From Hibiscus mutabilis (taxonomy: Eukaryota > Streptophyta > Magnoliopsida > Malvales > Malvaceae), in NCBI GenBank assembly GCA_019671005.1, contig CM033718.1, positions 34,736,508 through 34,800,507 of the forward strand: 64,000 nt of DNA. Reading direction: 5' to 3'. The number at the start of each line of letters is the position of its first letter. Positions within the stretch are counted from its first letter, which is position 1. Below, piece after piece: positions 21,282-35,800 of this stretch. The notes under the pieces are model-generated. The model did no database searches, was not told the origin of the DNA, and was given only the letters and a program-made list of their open reading frames with translations. Position numbers and translations under genes: made by a program.

Positions 21282-23543
21282 TGTAACATCCCCCACCCGG
21301 CCTAGAAGAAAATCAGGTTGGAGAACGCTACTAGAGAATGAAATGGTAATCAGTGCAATAAATTTTCAATCAATAATCGATAATTAAACGATATTATGTT
21401 TTATAAACATTACCAAAAATAAGCATTAGCCCAACTTATCCAATGTGCAACGGTAATTCATCAAATAGGACTAATTTATAACTTTTACAAGTTTTAAGGA
21501 CTAATTTATAAATTTAGTAATTTAGAGGTCCTTTCATGCAATTGACTAAACAACAATGAAATTCAATATAATAACAGTAATGTCGTTTCGATATCATTTA
21601 CCCATCCTATTAGACTATACAATATTTAGTGACCATTTTGCAAACAATATAGAACTATAATCTCAAGGTCGTATCGATACACCCCTTTGGCGTATCGGTA
21701 CACCTTGTTTGGCCATGCCAATATGCCTCAATGCCTTATTGATACCATTATTTGATCGAACCTTATTGTCAAAAACCGTATCGATACACCCCCTTTGGTG
21801 TATCGATACACCCTATTTTGCCATACCCAATTATGCTTACCCGTATCGATACGCCTCAACCCGTATCGATATGCTTGCACTGTAATGACAGATTTTACCT
21901 AGTTTTTCATCAATTTAACCTGTCGAACGATGTCCAAATGCAATGAAATTTTACCAGCAACCTTTAAACACTAAAATCTAATGGTATGCAAAATTTCATG
22001 ATCAAATGAATTCGTTTACCGTGTTTTTACTAGTTGGGCCAAAAATGCATATTTGATGCTTCTTACCAAAATGCTAACATGACCATTTTGAACATTCAGG
22101 CTTCTTTAACATAGAGGGCAATACATACTTTCAAAATTGTGCCAAACTAACTTGTCTAAACCCTACGCCACCGTTCTAGGAGTTCAAGGACTAGATTACA
22201 TTACATAGAAGGTTGTGACTTGCTTCAAAAACACTCCTTGCTCCGATCCTCGATCCGACTAAGCTTTAACCTAAAAATGCATGGAAATGAGATGCATTAG
22301 GCTTACTTAGCCTAGTGAGGTAGTCAAAGACAATTGTATGAACATCAATGAAAATCATATCATGTAAAAACGATGAAAGTGCATCTCAAAACATATTTTT
22401 AACAATACTTGCAACACTTATACACATATATTTTTCCTTGGATTGACATGTAGTGGATACACAAATTCCCAACCAACATTACCAACAATGAATGGTCAAT
22501 ATCCGCCAACATCGCCAATAGGACCAATATAATCACACCCCTCCAACATCTCCAATGAGAGCCTTAGCTCAAGGACCCTAGTCCACCCCTTACCAATGAG
22601 CTCATGAATTCTATGGCATGCCAATTGTATCCCATGTTCATTCGTGTCTAAGGATTCAATACTTATCGATAGCATTAACAATAGCTATAATGGTAACAAT
22701 AGTAATAGCAATACGATATCAATGATTTGTAATTCGTGTAACATGGTTTATTTCAACCCTATCATAATATCAATGATCATGTAATGACTCAATATTCAAC
22801 CTATAATGTGACAAGCTCACCAAAGCTTACCGATGATGCCTCCTACAAGGCTCGAATACAAACGTACCTTGGACAATGATAGAAATGCAATAATTCAACG
22901 TTAATGAAATCAGGGAGGCACCTAGCCATTCTCTTGACTCCGACTACATTCACCGATGATTATGAAGCTTTCAAGGCTCCCGGATGACAACTTTCTTGTT
23001 CTTGAACTTGGTGGAATTAGGAGGATTTGGGGATTCTTCACCTTGATTATCTTGAGCCGATTGATATCTACAATCTATGATCAAGAAACTTAAGGAAATC
23101 AAAGCTTGCTTTCACCTTCAATGGAGGTGTGTGCTTGGGAGAAGATGAAGTGAGGTGCTTGTTTAACAATCCACTAGGTAAGTCTTTCTTTTCCTTTTTA
23201 CTATTGATTTCAATTGAGCTTTCCTTCAATTGAAGAAACTCAATTTCCTAATCCTACGTATGTGGTGATTAGGCTTGAAGAGGGGCTAATCACAAGATTA
23301 GTTCCTCAACTTTTTATTGTCTATACTTTTACCACCCTAACTTTCAATTTTCTTAATTTGATCACTAAACCATGTTTCAAAGTTCACACTATAATCCTTA
23401 ACAATATCAATGCTTAATTGGGGACTCAATAATTCAATAATTGACCACTCGGTCAAAAGTTAACTCTATAATTTGACTTTCTGATTTGAAATTTCCGGTC
23501 ATCGGAATCAAATTCTGTCTAGGCCCGGTTTTGGGATGTTACA
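21282..23543 (-). repeat. 5' LTR of the truncated gypsy element
   Basis: 2262 bp with inverted termini TGTAACATCCC...GGGATGTTACA. It adjoins the primer site and is followed (leftward) by gag. Related LTRs are at 56527-59285 and 62059-64000: blocks such as 'tgtaatgacagatttta' (21870) and 'ccaaatgcaatgaaa' (21934) recur in each. It contains a cluster of GTATCGATAC palindromes at 21668-21870. The AAT/CAA-rich stretch 22640-22800 is low-complexity. Short frames inside are not genes. Confidence 0.85.
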
Positions 23544-25299
23544 GCATGACCATCCCTAGTTAACCCCCCACTATGTCACTTAACTTAAACTAGGAGATAA
23601 GTTTCGTTACTCATGATGCTTCATCATTTTATATTCTCTATTGTTGGAATGTTAAATGTATTCTACAACATATACGTGCACATATATATGAAGTAGTATA
23701 ACAAAGCCACTAGCAAAAAACATCAAACCAAGGGTAGCTATATTAAGAACAAAATTAAGATCTACAAAGATAAAAGAATTAATAGTTCAGAAAACACCAT
23801 AGTTCTTCTATCACGCAGGATCTACGACAAGAAATATATACAGTTAAGGGCACATGAACTCAAACTAGTGAGCCTCGTGGTATCCACTGTTGCAACTCTT
23901 CGATCTAGGGGGCTTTTTAGCCACCTTGTTGCTTCCTTCTGCACCAAGACTTCTGAGCTCTGTAAGCTTTCATGGCAACTGTCATTTTCTTGGGAAAATT
24001 CTCTAGGAAAACTCTCCAAGCAAACCTATTTTCTTTTAAAGCTGGGAGCCTCTTTATATAGGCAAAAGAGGGAGAATCGGCACGCTAATAGGAATGCAGC
24101 AAGTGTTAGATCTCTCTTGTGGTCCGCCTCGACAAGTCATTTTGTCTTAATGCAGTAGGTAGTTTACGGCTTCAGATAATGTCTAGTATCCCATTCTTAG
24201 GATTTTGTCTTGATGCAATGGGAAGACTGTGGCCTCAACCACAAAGTGGTCTCAACTTATTCATGCATCTCATGTCTCTTGTTTTAGCTGTAGAGGGGCA
24301 CCCATGAAGTCCAGGCTGTATTTATGGTCACGCGTGGTCCATAGCTCTCTTAAGAACAACAATGCTTGGCTTATATAATAAAGACAACCTTTTTACCCTT
24401 AAGCTTTCTACATGCACTAGCACATGAGTCATGCAGCTCTATCTTGACATATATGCCAAGTACCAACAAAAAGGGATAAAAATACAAAGCTACCCTAAAT
24501 GCATGAGAAAGACAAAAAAAGGAAAAAAATATAAAAAAAGAGACACAATCAAAGGCAAAGGTGATGCAGAAAATATATGTATATTTGAGAGTTATCAATA
24601 GGATTACGTTAGTAGTGCTTATAGAGATCCAATTACTTCTCTAATGTCATATCCATTATAAGTGCCAAAAAGATATTAAAAAAAGTACTAAGTGATACAT
24701 GCATATGCATAGGAGGGCTAGAACGATGCGTTGAAGACAAGAAGTTGAAACCATTTTACATGCCCAGTCTTTTTCCTTTTGATACTTTAGATTCCACGAC
24801 GAATCCTTTTAAGGAAGAAGAGGATGATACATGCATGAACAGGGTCAAATTACTCATATTGGACAAGAAGTTAAAGTTGTTTGATGCAAACAACAAGGTC
24901 CAAAATGATCCATGTTTAGGAGGTATGAATAGATGCATTTTAGATAAAAAAAACTGAAACTGTTTTGCAAAGCTTGAGCATCACCTGACTTAAGATGACT
25001 TTTCGAATGGGATCTGGGCGTTTCTAGGTTGAGTTGTCTTCTAACAGATTGACTGTCATTCAGACACGTTCATTTTACCGAAGACTACGCAATTAGAAAA
25101 CTGGATACGAGTTTAACTATAGGATTTTGTAAATTCAGCCCAAAAGCTAATATATAAAGCTTTTGGACGAATTAGACTTAGCCAAACCTAATTATTAACA
25201 TTTAAATTATGTTTTTAGGGTTTTATATACTTTAGGAACCAGCCGCCCTTCTTCCAAGCCGTTAGATCAAGTCCAATCCAACGAACTAGATTTCCTTGT
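23544..25299. other. Repeat debris without recognisable genes
   Basis: I see no gene. The stretch 23640-24340 reads like an LTR in minus orientation: on the minus strand CCTATATAAAGAGG (24049-24062) would be its TATA box, followed by a leader. The frames 23868-24158 and 24745-24957 have no recognisable motifs. Sequence 24360-25290 is AT-rich with no structure I can assign. Confidence 0.35.
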
Positions 25300-25889
25300 T
25301 TATTTTATTCATTATTAGCTTTATGTTAAAGTCATCCTTCACCTATAAAAGGATGATTCCTTATTCATTGTTTTCGAGATTTCATTGATTAAATAAAGTT
25401 CTCTTTTGAGTTCATACTTGCAAGAAGTTTATCTTGTGTTTTAGAAGTAAATCTATCTTCAAGTTCTTCGGGATTTGTCAATGAGGATATTCACACTCTG
25501 GGTTGTCTAGTTAATTGTGATTACGAGGGTTTCATGGGACATCAATTACATCAAGCCATCTTCATCTTCTACCTTTACGCCATCTTCCACAAGCCATAAA
25601 CAAAGCTGAATTTTTAGATTTGTTTTATCTATCATTCTTTTATTATTTTTCAATCCTTTTAGTTTTATTTTTCTTTTTTTTATCATCTTATTTACTCCAT
25701 TCATCTATTTTCTTTAACTTTGTTCTTCAATTTCTAGAAAAATCAAGAAACGCCCAACTTATTGTTGTTAAATCTCAAGAACAATCTTCAACCATTCTTG
25801 ACCGAGTATAGCGCATAGGATTGCTTCCACATCCATGTCAAGTGCTTCCTATCAATAAGCTTATCTAGTTTATGTTCTTGATATGAGTG
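25300..25889 (+). other. Probable LTR/leader relic of the following gypsy relic
   Basis: A run 'cctataaaaggatgattcc' (about 25338) looks like a retroelement TATA box, followed by 'aaataaagttctc' and T-rich leader sequence. No coding capacity: the 25620-25811 frame is a hydrophobic F/L/S translation of T-rich DNA. Placement with the adjacent pol relic is inferred from orientation. Confidence 0.35.
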
Positions 25890-25894
25890 AATGG

Positions 25895-26640
25895 GGAATA
25901 AAAATGGGAGATCTCATGACCATAAGGATTTTCCTAATGTTTTTCTTGAGGAGTTGTCAGGAATTCCTCTCCATAAAGAAGTTGAGTATGATATCAAAAT
26001 TTTCTTTATATTGCTCTAGTGTTCATTGCACCATATCACATGACACCTATAAAACTGAAAGAATTAAAAATCAATTACAATAGTTGGATCGACGGTTAAA
26101 ATGTCCAAGTGTGTCGTCTTGGGAAATATCATTGGCACTCTAGGGAAGAAAATATGAGACATTGCAACTATGTATAAACTACCAACAATTGAACAAGTTT
26201 AAAATCAATAATAAGTATCCTCTACTAGAGATAAATGACTTTATAAAGGTGAAGAAAAGTTTAATATCAATAATATCAACAATTTGCTCAGTTTAATGGA
26301 GCTAAGATATTTTAAAAGATACATTTATGATTGGTGTACTATCACTTAGAGGCGAAGAAAATTAATGTTTATAAAACTACATTTTGCACTCGATATAGTT
26401 ATTACGAGTTCTTGATAATGTCTTTCAAATTGACGAATAACCCAACAATATTCATGAATTTGATCAATGAGTATTTCAACTATACTTAGATGAATTTATG
26501 GTTGTGTTCATTGATTTTGTATTCAATTTTTTTGTTGAAACCTACTAAAAAAGATTCAGTCTAGGTATAGGTAATTGATAGATTCACCAAAAGTTTATAT
26601 TTCGAAACTATTCATATTACTTTAATGAATTTTAAAAATT
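25895..26640 (+). pseudogene. Heavily decayed gypsy reverse transcriptase/integrase relic
   Basis: Read across frames, segments of gypsy pol are recognisable in order. HKDFPNVFLEELSGIPLHKEVEYDIK (about 25915-26000) corresponds to the RT entry region. INYQQLNKFKINNKYPLLEINDF (about 26175-26240) corresponds to the IDYRQLN motif. VVFIDFVF (about 26505) occupies the FIDDIL active-site position with the second Asp lost. VIDRFTKSLYFETI (about 26565-26615) corresponds to the integrase VDRLTKSAHF motif. RNase H and the start of integrase are deleted, and there are many stops. The relic ends less than 200 bp upstream of the J/thioredoxin-like gene. Confidence 0.72.
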
Positions 26641-26745
26641 AAAAAATCAAATATTATCCCATGACATATTTTAATAGACAATAGAATTCGACTTGGACAC
26701 CTCAAACAAAACAAAAAAAAGTATATTTTGGTCAAAGCCTTTACC

Positions 26746-26755
26746 CTATTTAAAA
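26746..26755 (+). promoter_or_regulatory. Possible TATA box of the J/thioredoxin-like gene
   Basis: CTATTTAAAA lies 75-84 bp upstream of the ATG at 26830, the best TATA-like match in the short gap between the pol relic and the gene. Weak, position-based call. Confidence 0.35.
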
Positions 26756-26829
26756 ACTTCGCTGTTAGGCAATCGGCTCTTCAGTCTATTATTTGAAGTT
26801 ACCGGAGGAATCATTGGCGAAATCGAGCG

Positions 26830-29800
26830 ATGGCCAGAGATTTTGCGGCGAAAACCAAAACCTATGCGGTGCCTGTGGTTCTCTTCTCTCTCGGCATGTT
26901 ATATCAGCTCGTTCTTCTCCCTCGTGCCTTCTCCCCTTCTCATTACGATGGTGAGTCCCAACTCTGTATATACATGTATTCGTATTTTTATCCATATATT
27001 GTACTTAGGAAAAATATTTTCTGGATTTGTTTTTAAATTTAGGAAGTATAGTGATCTTTTCTTCTTTAATGAGTTGTAGCTTTGGGAATAAAGACCTATA
27101 GTTCAATTGAAGAAGTGGAAGAGGCGTATCAGAATCTTGAATCCAAATGGTAATTCGTCCTTTCTTTCTTCTTAATTTTTTGTTTCAAATTTTTAAGATT
27201 AAAAGAGTAGATTAAGAAGTTAACCTTTTGTTTGTCTCAAATTTTAGTATAAAAATTATGCCATTTACAGATTATATAAACATTACACAGTATAAAAATT
27301 TTGTTTTCAGATTTTAGAATTTCTTGTTTACATGTTTTAAATCATGATTGTTTTCAGGAATTCAGGACAGGAAGCTCCTACTACCACTGAATTTATCAAG
27401 GTCTGTTAGTTAATCTTCATCTTTTTTAACTTTTAGCTTCTGCAAAAAGGAAAAAGGGTTACTTTTCTTCTTTTTTTGGTAGTGAATTTATTGCTCCTAG
27501 CATTTTGAATTATAATAGTCAAGCTACTTTCTTTGCTGTTTCACTACTTGCGTTTTGCCTTTGGAAGTAAAAAAGCGAAAATTGCATATCATGCAAGAGT
27601 AAATACTAAAATTTTGAAGAATGGAAAGTATATATTCCATTAGTTTACTTTACCATACAACAATTACGCTCGAACTATTGTAGCTTCTTAGCCATTTGGT
27701 AAGTTCTAATCAACTACTATGATTTTGCTTTCATCCATTTGCTTCTATGTAACCTTTTTTTTTCTAAGACCTAGAAAACAAGCAGTGAAAGAAACAATTG
27801 TATGTGGTGTAAAATTGCTCTTTTACAATTAGATGAAGTCACATTTAGCCTGAGCTAAAGCCTAAATGAACATGGTAGGCTGCTTTTGAAAATGCTCAGG
27901 TCAAATTATATATTAATCCCATCAGAATGGTGTTTATCTTATTTCAGATTCGGTATGCTTATGAGCTTTTGTCCAATCCCACATGGAAAAGGAATTATGA
28001 TGCGTTTGGAATTAATGAGCAAGATGTAAGAATTTTACTGCAAACTACTTGCTGTCTATAGTTTTATCTCCTTGAGTGAGAGAAATAGCTCTATGCTGGG
28101 TTTTGGGTTGTTTAATTGAAGGGTTTTACTCCTGTGGTCTGCAGCATGTTCTGGAAAAACTCAGCCAGCAATATGCAGGGGAAAAGTTCTACAACATAGA
28201 GCTTCCGTTACTGCTTGTTGATGCTTCTGGTATTGAAATTTTGAATCTTTACCATTTTTTCATGCCTTTAAAGCTTTAACAAGTTAACATGAGGTCTATG
28301 AATGGGCACTTCCTGCAGATACCGGAGATTATGCTTTTAATGTTATTACATCCAAGGAGTTTCTGTCTATGTTTCAAGATTCCAAATCATGGTTACTTCA
28401 GGTACATACAACCATCGACTGACATATGTTTGCATGGTATTTCTACTTTAACCAGATTTCCCCATTTCATGTTTACGTTTTCTCTTCTTTTTAATAATAA
28501 AACTTTCCAAAGAAGATGCTTTCCGTAATCAAAAATCACCCTTGAGGTTGTCAAATGCTCAAAAGTCTGATAGACCTTACTGCTCAAATCCAAAAGCTAG
28601 TTTAAACAGTCTCCTTGTTCATGGAGAAAACTAAGAGATCAAATTCAGCAGCTCAGTCATCAGGGAGAAAGATTGAGAGATGCTAAGCTGGGACATACCC
28701 ATGTTGGATTGGTCACATGGCAATCCAACAGCTTAATGTTTTGGATTTTTATTTGGTTTGTTTATTGGTGATTTCAACCTGAACTCCTTGAAAGTATCTA
28801 ACTGGTACAACTTCCATTCAATACCATGATTAATTTGGGTTGACTCTGTGAGAAACAGAGTTTTTCTCTGTGTTTTTCTTCATATTCACTTTTACAGAGA
28901 GTCTATTATATAGACTTTTACAGAGGTGTTTAACACCAAGTGGTTAACCTATAGGATAAGACTTTTATCCTTTACAAAGATCAAATTTAAAATTCAAACT
29001 ACTAGTTAAGATAAAGTAAAGATAACATACAACTCTTACTCTATCTAAAACTCTTTACAACACACGGTTATGCATACTAACTAACAGACTCAAGGTCTCA
29101 GCTGACTTCTAATCTTGGATAAAGTGTTGACCATGCTAACTATGTGCTCATAAAAATTTGAACTCTTTTTCTATATCAATAATAAATTCTCTTTTTTGTA
29201 AAGAAAACGTTAATACATTGACATGTCATCTTCAGAGTAGGCCTTTAAACGAACTGAACAAACTCGAACGAGGGTATGTTTATGTTCGTTTGTTTATTTT
29301 TAACCGAACAAATGAACGAACACGAACAACTAAACGAACATAATTTCTTGTTCATGTTCGTTTGTTAAGGAATATAGCATGTTCATGTTTGCTCGTTAAA
29401 ATGATAAATGAACGTAAACGAACATAAACGAACGAACATAAAAGGACATATGTGAATAAATTTAAACGAACATAAACGAACGAACATATATGAATAATTT
29501 TTTTACATATAATACTTTTTTATGAAAAATAATAAATATAAATGAACATATGTAACGAAAGGATTACCGAACATTCACGAACGTAAATGAATCCTTTGTT
29601 CGTGTTCGTTCATTTAATTAAACGAACGAAAAATCTTGTTCATGTTCGTTCATTTAATAAATAAACGAACTTTCTGCAGAACTTTTCACGAACGGTTCTC
29701 TAAATGTTTGGTACGTGTACAGCCCTACTTAAGAGGTTTGGTCTGCACCCAGGTACTTGAAATTCACTAGCTGATACTATCTGAGCAATATTCTCTCATT

Positions 29801-32800
29801 CATACAAGTTTTGCACGTTATGTCACCATAGGTACACTTACTCCAATAGTTATAATCCCTTCGAAAAGGAAAAGAACCTTCTTCATACAACATGTACATT
29901 ATGTTGAGCTTTAGTGCAGAAAGTCCTTTTTTGGTAAAACCACCGGTATCCAACCCATTGGTTGAGTAATCCGAATCGGATACTGTAGAGGCCCATAGTG
30001 GGGGAGGCCCTCCCAACCCAATTCGCTCCATTCATAATGCCAGGATTCGAATCCTTGACCTTGTTTAAAGGATCTAGCATCTCATCCCGCTAGGCCAACT
30101 AATTGTTGGTAGAAATGTCCCTTTTTACTCCATAGTCTACTATGATATGTCTCACATTCAGGAAATGATTTGTCCTTCTGAACATAGTATCAGCCATAAA
30201 CCATAGAATTAGTTATTTGGCCTTCATGCTGGTGAATGCAAGTTCTATTTGCGTTTGGATTATGGACTTTAGATTTATTATTATCAATTAGTGCCTATGT
30301 AATTTTGCATGGATTATCTGCAGTGTTTTTCTTCTAATGATATTTGCATTTAGGTGTATTCATCTAGCAGCAATCGCTCTGCTCAGTTTGCTAATTCATG
30401 GAAAAGAATTGGTATGTTCTTTTGCTGAAAGCCTGGATCTAGTGAAGAATATTTATTTGCTCATTGCAATGTGGATTTCACTGTTGTTAGTTAACTATGA
30501 ACTTTGGTAAAGATATAGATTGTAGTATGATTACATATATTGATTTTCAACTCAGATATTAAGATAATAATTTACCATGATTCTTCTGATTTCATGCTTC
30601 TTTCATCTCTGTTTCTGTGAATAGTTGTAAAAAAAGAAAGATATTTCAATGAAAATTAAAATTATAATTTATTAGTTTAATTTGTGTTGTTTGATGCTTT
30701 CTCATTTAGTAGATTTGTTCAGAAATCTTTGTTCAAATCATTGTTATTGCTTTAATATTATAATGAATTAATGTCTTCTCTTCATATTCAGCTGCTTTAT
30801 TGAACGAGGTTGCGAACATTGGTATGGTTGAACTTGGTGAGATTCAAATTGCAGCTTACCTTGCTGAGAAAAAGCCTATGGGCCAGTTTTTCTTCAGGAA
30901 TGGTTAGTGCTGTTGTATTTACTCATATGACCAGCTAATTTATAGCTTCCCTCCCTGTCACTGTTTTTGCTATTAACTCTTTTTTTGGCCAAATGCTTTT
31001 AACTCCTTAAAATGATTTCTATAATATAATGGCAATTCCCCTGAAAAAACTTTGCATGATTTTCTGCTGTGAAGACTAGAACTTATGTATATTTAAGTTA
31101 TCAGTTGCTTTAATATCAGTAGTACTTCTCTTCTCCCTTCAATTAGATGCTATGCCACTGGCAACTGCTGTTTTATTTTCATTTGCTTTTTCTTGAAACT
31201 TTAACTTCAGCATGACAAAGCACTTCTAACTTTGGTCAACTTAATAATGTATATAGGTCTTCCTTCAGTGCTTGCTTTCCCATCCGGGTGTAAAACTTCA
31301 GACTGTCTTATCAGGTAAGTTGCAACTTGCATTAGAGGTTTGAATTTAAAAGAAGAAGAAGAAAAAAACAGATAAATGCTAATAAAACAAGTGCAAGATA
31401 CATGAAGCACAGTTTTTTTTATATAAAGAGAAAATAAACATATTTGTTTTTTATGTGTGCATTGGACATTTTACTGTTCTCCAGTTATTGCATTTGAATG
31501 TCTTCTGTACTTGTTAATTTTTTTGTACTGTGCTGATATCTTTAATTGATACTAATGTACAGGTTTGAGGGAGAGCTCTCTGTTGATGCAGTCACAGATT
31601 GGTTTGCAATGGACATACTTAACTTGCCTCGCATCTTTTATTATACAAAGGAATCACTGGTAATGTATTTGAGTCATCATCTGACTTTTTATTCTTAATA
31701 TATATATATATTTAAATATTGGTAAATATATCACTGGTAAAATAAGTTTCTACGAGGAAAGAAAGAAAAACATTTTTCATCTTTTTCCCAGTTTAATCTG
31801 TTCTAGTGGAATGCATCTTGTCTTTGTTGTTCTCCTGAGAAACTCTAGTCATAAAATCAGTGACACATTGTCTGTTTCCATTTTCATGTGCCACTTTTGT
31901 TCTTTTTAAATAAATATGGGTATGAATTCTTAATCTTATCCGTTTGAAGCCAATCGAAAAAATTATTTTGAAATTATGTATTTTTTAGTTCATTACAGTC
32001 AAATTTGGTGTTAAACTTGGCATACTGGAACTAGATGTCTTACCATACCACAGGTTAACAAACTCCTCTCAGTGTCAAAACAGTAGTGTTTATCCTTTTC
32101 TTTTTTATCTGTTTAGATGAGACTTAAGTTTTTTCATTTCTTGATATATTTTGCTTTTTGAGTTCTGTTTAACATTGTCTTGTTTGTGTCCTACTGCTTT
32201 TTGATTACTATTGGATAAAATCTTTGTTTTTTCCCTTTATTATAACAGGGGCCAAGGTTTCTGGCAAAAAGCAGTCCCCATAAGGTATGATTTTTCCTTA
32301 TTTTTTCTGGTTTCATTGTTCATTCTTCTCTATTTTCTGTTTCCTTCCAATTTCTCCTGGTTGTTCTAATGGCCCGTGTTTTGTGACTTCAAACAGTTTA
32401 TTGCTTTCTTAGTTTGTTAGTCATTGCATATCAAAGTAGTTTGGGCTTCTGTTCTTTAGTGAGATCATTTGCAAATTGCAATTTTAACCTCATAAAGGAC
32501 CTAAAAATCTTGGAGAGAACTTTTTTAGTTCACCATATTTTCTTATTCAAATTGTTCAAGTGGTTTTTGTCTGTATGTGTAAGGATTTTCCGTTCAATAC
32601 TTTTTGTTGACAAACTATCCTTGGAATTCATGTTGCATCTCTTCTCTATATTATATTAATCTTAATTTTCTGTTAGAAAGGAAATTCAAACAAAAAGGGA
32701 AGGATAAATGTCCTAGTTCATACTTGGATTTGATATCCTATAAGAACAAGAAGGAACCTGGTAATCAATATCATGTATGTAGTAAAGAAATGCTAGACTA

Positions 32801-35800
32801 CTAACAAATTGATTATCAAGGTGTCTTGAATAGACAAATTATACACAAGTTTCTGCTACAGAAGGTTCCAAGTGTAGGGGTTGTTCCATTTTGTATTATG
32901 TATTCTTCCATTATGTTTTAGCTTTTGTTTGAAAGCTTTCTATAAATTTTGGTGATTTCGTTACATTGATTGGAATGTCATTTCATTAGTTTCTTGAGAA
33001 CCCTTTAAGAAGTCTATTAGCATAGCACAGATTTCTATGCTATAATTGTTGAGATATTTTACTAGTCATGTGTTTTGTATACTTCACAGCTATATTCATG
33101 ATGTGCAATGTAAGATATCGACAATTGCACTCTTATTCTTTTTGTCCTTTTAATATAAATGCTATCAACATCTGAACATTTTCAATACTGAATGCTCCTT
33201 CATTTTGTTAATTTTCCTTTCATATGCATGCATGTCTTTGTGATAAATGATTGTTCCATGCTTCTGACTTGTAGGTAAAAGTAATTTTCTTCTCAAAAAC
33301 AGGGGAGCGCGCAACTCCAATAATTCGTCAAGCTGCAAAGGATTATTGGAACTATGCTACTTTTGCTTGTGTCCTATGGCGTGAAGAGGAATTTTCTGTT
33401 TGGTGGACTACGTATGTAGATTTGGTTTTTCGTTTGCACTAGATTTGTATATAAATCAGAGATTTTCATTTTCTCTGATAGCATCTCTCTTGATCGATTT
33501 TTATAAACTAATAACAGGTTTGGAGTGGAGTCCGCCCCTGCTGTTGTGTTCTTGAAAGATCCAGGTCTAAAACCTCTTGTGTATCATGGTATGTGAGTGC
33601 ATATTATTTTTATTTCTTATCAGTTTTTGATGCCAGTAGAACTTCAATATAAGTATTATGGGTCATGTGTGAAGCTGAGCTGTGATTACTTTTTGCAGGT
33701 CTGATGAATGATTCATGGTTTTTGGATGTGTTGGAACAGAACAAACAGCAAGGTATGCCTGAGCATTACTTAGATGTGTATTTCATATAAAAGCAAATAT
33801 TTTGAAGAATAGAAAATATAGTTTTTCATAGCAATATGCATGTATTTATTTCTCAACAAAATATAAAAAATTACTCCTTTTTTACAAGTTATATGAATAT
33901 TCTGAATGGTATTTAGTAATTTCTTTTAATCTTACTAGCAAGAACTTGAGACCATTAACTGTGCAGGGCATTGAAATTCATGGTCACCGGAGGAGTGAAG
34001 GCATTCCCAAATCTATTTTCTATTTGTTTTAATATGAAAGTTTTATACTGTCCAAGCATATTATCATATATATACATCATCTAAGGACCCAAGCCAGTAG
34101 TTTTGGGTTTCACAGTGTTGTAACTAGTCCAAGCTGGATAGTTGAGTTGTAGATTGCATGGTTACATGAATTTCAGCAATGGTTAGAAACTTACCTTGCA
34201 GTAGGTTATAAAATTGCATGTAGTTCTACATCCTAGGAAAGTATGAGTCCATTAAAAGTGCTAAATAAATGAAAGGGTTGCTTGGTTTAATTACTTAAAT
34301 ACATTATGCCAAGACCGTTATTCCCTAGAACTATGATGGTAAAATCAGAATGTAAATGGCTGATTTCTTCTATAAAGTGCTAAATAAATGAAAGGGCTGC
34401 TTGGTTTAATTACTTAAATACATTATGCCAAGACCGTTATTCCCTTGAACTATGATGGTAAAATCAGAATGTAAATGGCTGATTTCTTCTATACTTTTCA
34501 GATGTAATGTTTCAGATAGATATCATCTAGGAAATGATGTTCAGTATAATTCTAAGCATGTCATGAAATGTTGGAGTTTTTTCTTGCTTACTATGGAATA
34601 TTATATTTCTGAAGTTAGTTTGTAAGTGAAAAGGAAAACAAATGAACCTGGCTGATTATCAAATTTCTGGTTGAAAATGTTATTATATGGCTGTCCTCTC
34701 AATTTGTCAGTTTCACAGTTTTCTTAGTGTTAAATATAGAAAAAAATGATTGATCTTAGCAATACTTCCCAAGATTCTCTTTATCTAACTTTTAATTCTT
34801 CCCTGCACCCTCTTAGGGGCTTTATATCCTTTTCTTTTATTTTTTCAGAGCTTCCTCAATTAAGGAGTTTGACTTCAGAGGAACTAGGGTGTGATGCTCG
34901 TGGCTATTCTCGTGCTGGACGTGATACTTTGACCTGGTATTGTGCTATTCTAGCTGGAAGGCTGGGTCCAGACCTGGATAGCATGCGAGAAGTAAGCTTC
35001 TTTGCACTCCTGTTGCATCATCTGCCTCAGCATTTTTTCAACCTCTTTATTACAGTTCTAATTTTGTAGAATTGAGTTTTGTCTGTATTTAATTTATCCA
35101 TGATTTCTTCCTATGGAAGGAAATAAATCAACTTTGTACGATATAAGTTATAACAGCATTTTTCTTCGAAAATAGGATTAGCTTTTTATCTTTCTTTTAT
35201 TCTATATATTCAAATGACATTCTGGGTTATTGTTACTTGATTTGGTTGTGCTATACTTAATGAGAAAAATCGTACACTAACATGAAAAAGGAAATCACAA
35301 GTCTTAAATGATTGTAAAAAGATTTGTTACACTCTAAACAGCCAGCTTGGAAAGATAGAAAATTGAATAAAGGATAATATGCAATGAGTTATGTCTGCAT
35401 TCATGTGCTACAAATGCATGTGTATCGATTTTCAATGTAATACAATGATATATAATCGTACTCCTCTTTGATTTAGGAAATGGTGTGAACTAATTTAGAT
35501 TATAGACCATGCGCAGGGTCCAAGAAACATTATCAAAATCTAGCGAGTTGAATGCAGCTACTGAGGATGAGCACTCAATAACAGCTTCTGTTGCTCTGAA
35601 AAGCAAGCGATTGACATTAAGCTGGCTTGATGGGGAAATGCAAAAGGTGCTTTTTTTTTATTGTTACTTTCAGCAAGGATGCCTGAGAACTGAAAAGGGC
35701 TTATAATAAGTTATAAATTTAGATGGTATTCCTTATGATGGCTGACCCAAGCCTGGGTTCAAATACACTTATTTGTATCAAAATTTAAAAGCAAGCCCCG

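Noticed and set aside
26693..27079. 128-residue plus-strand frame overlapping exon 1 of the J/thioredoxin-like gene
   Set aside because: Different frame from the exon, runs through the first intron, and has no ATG at its start.
30045..30100. Possible tRNA gene from A- and B-box-like motifs
   Set aside because: No cloverleaf acceptor stem or anticodon arm can be drawn; the sequence continues into a SINE body.
32414..32804. Small plus-strand frames in intron 11
   Set aside because: Lie between well-supported splice sites (32284 and 33275), with no recognisable protein and AT-rich composition.
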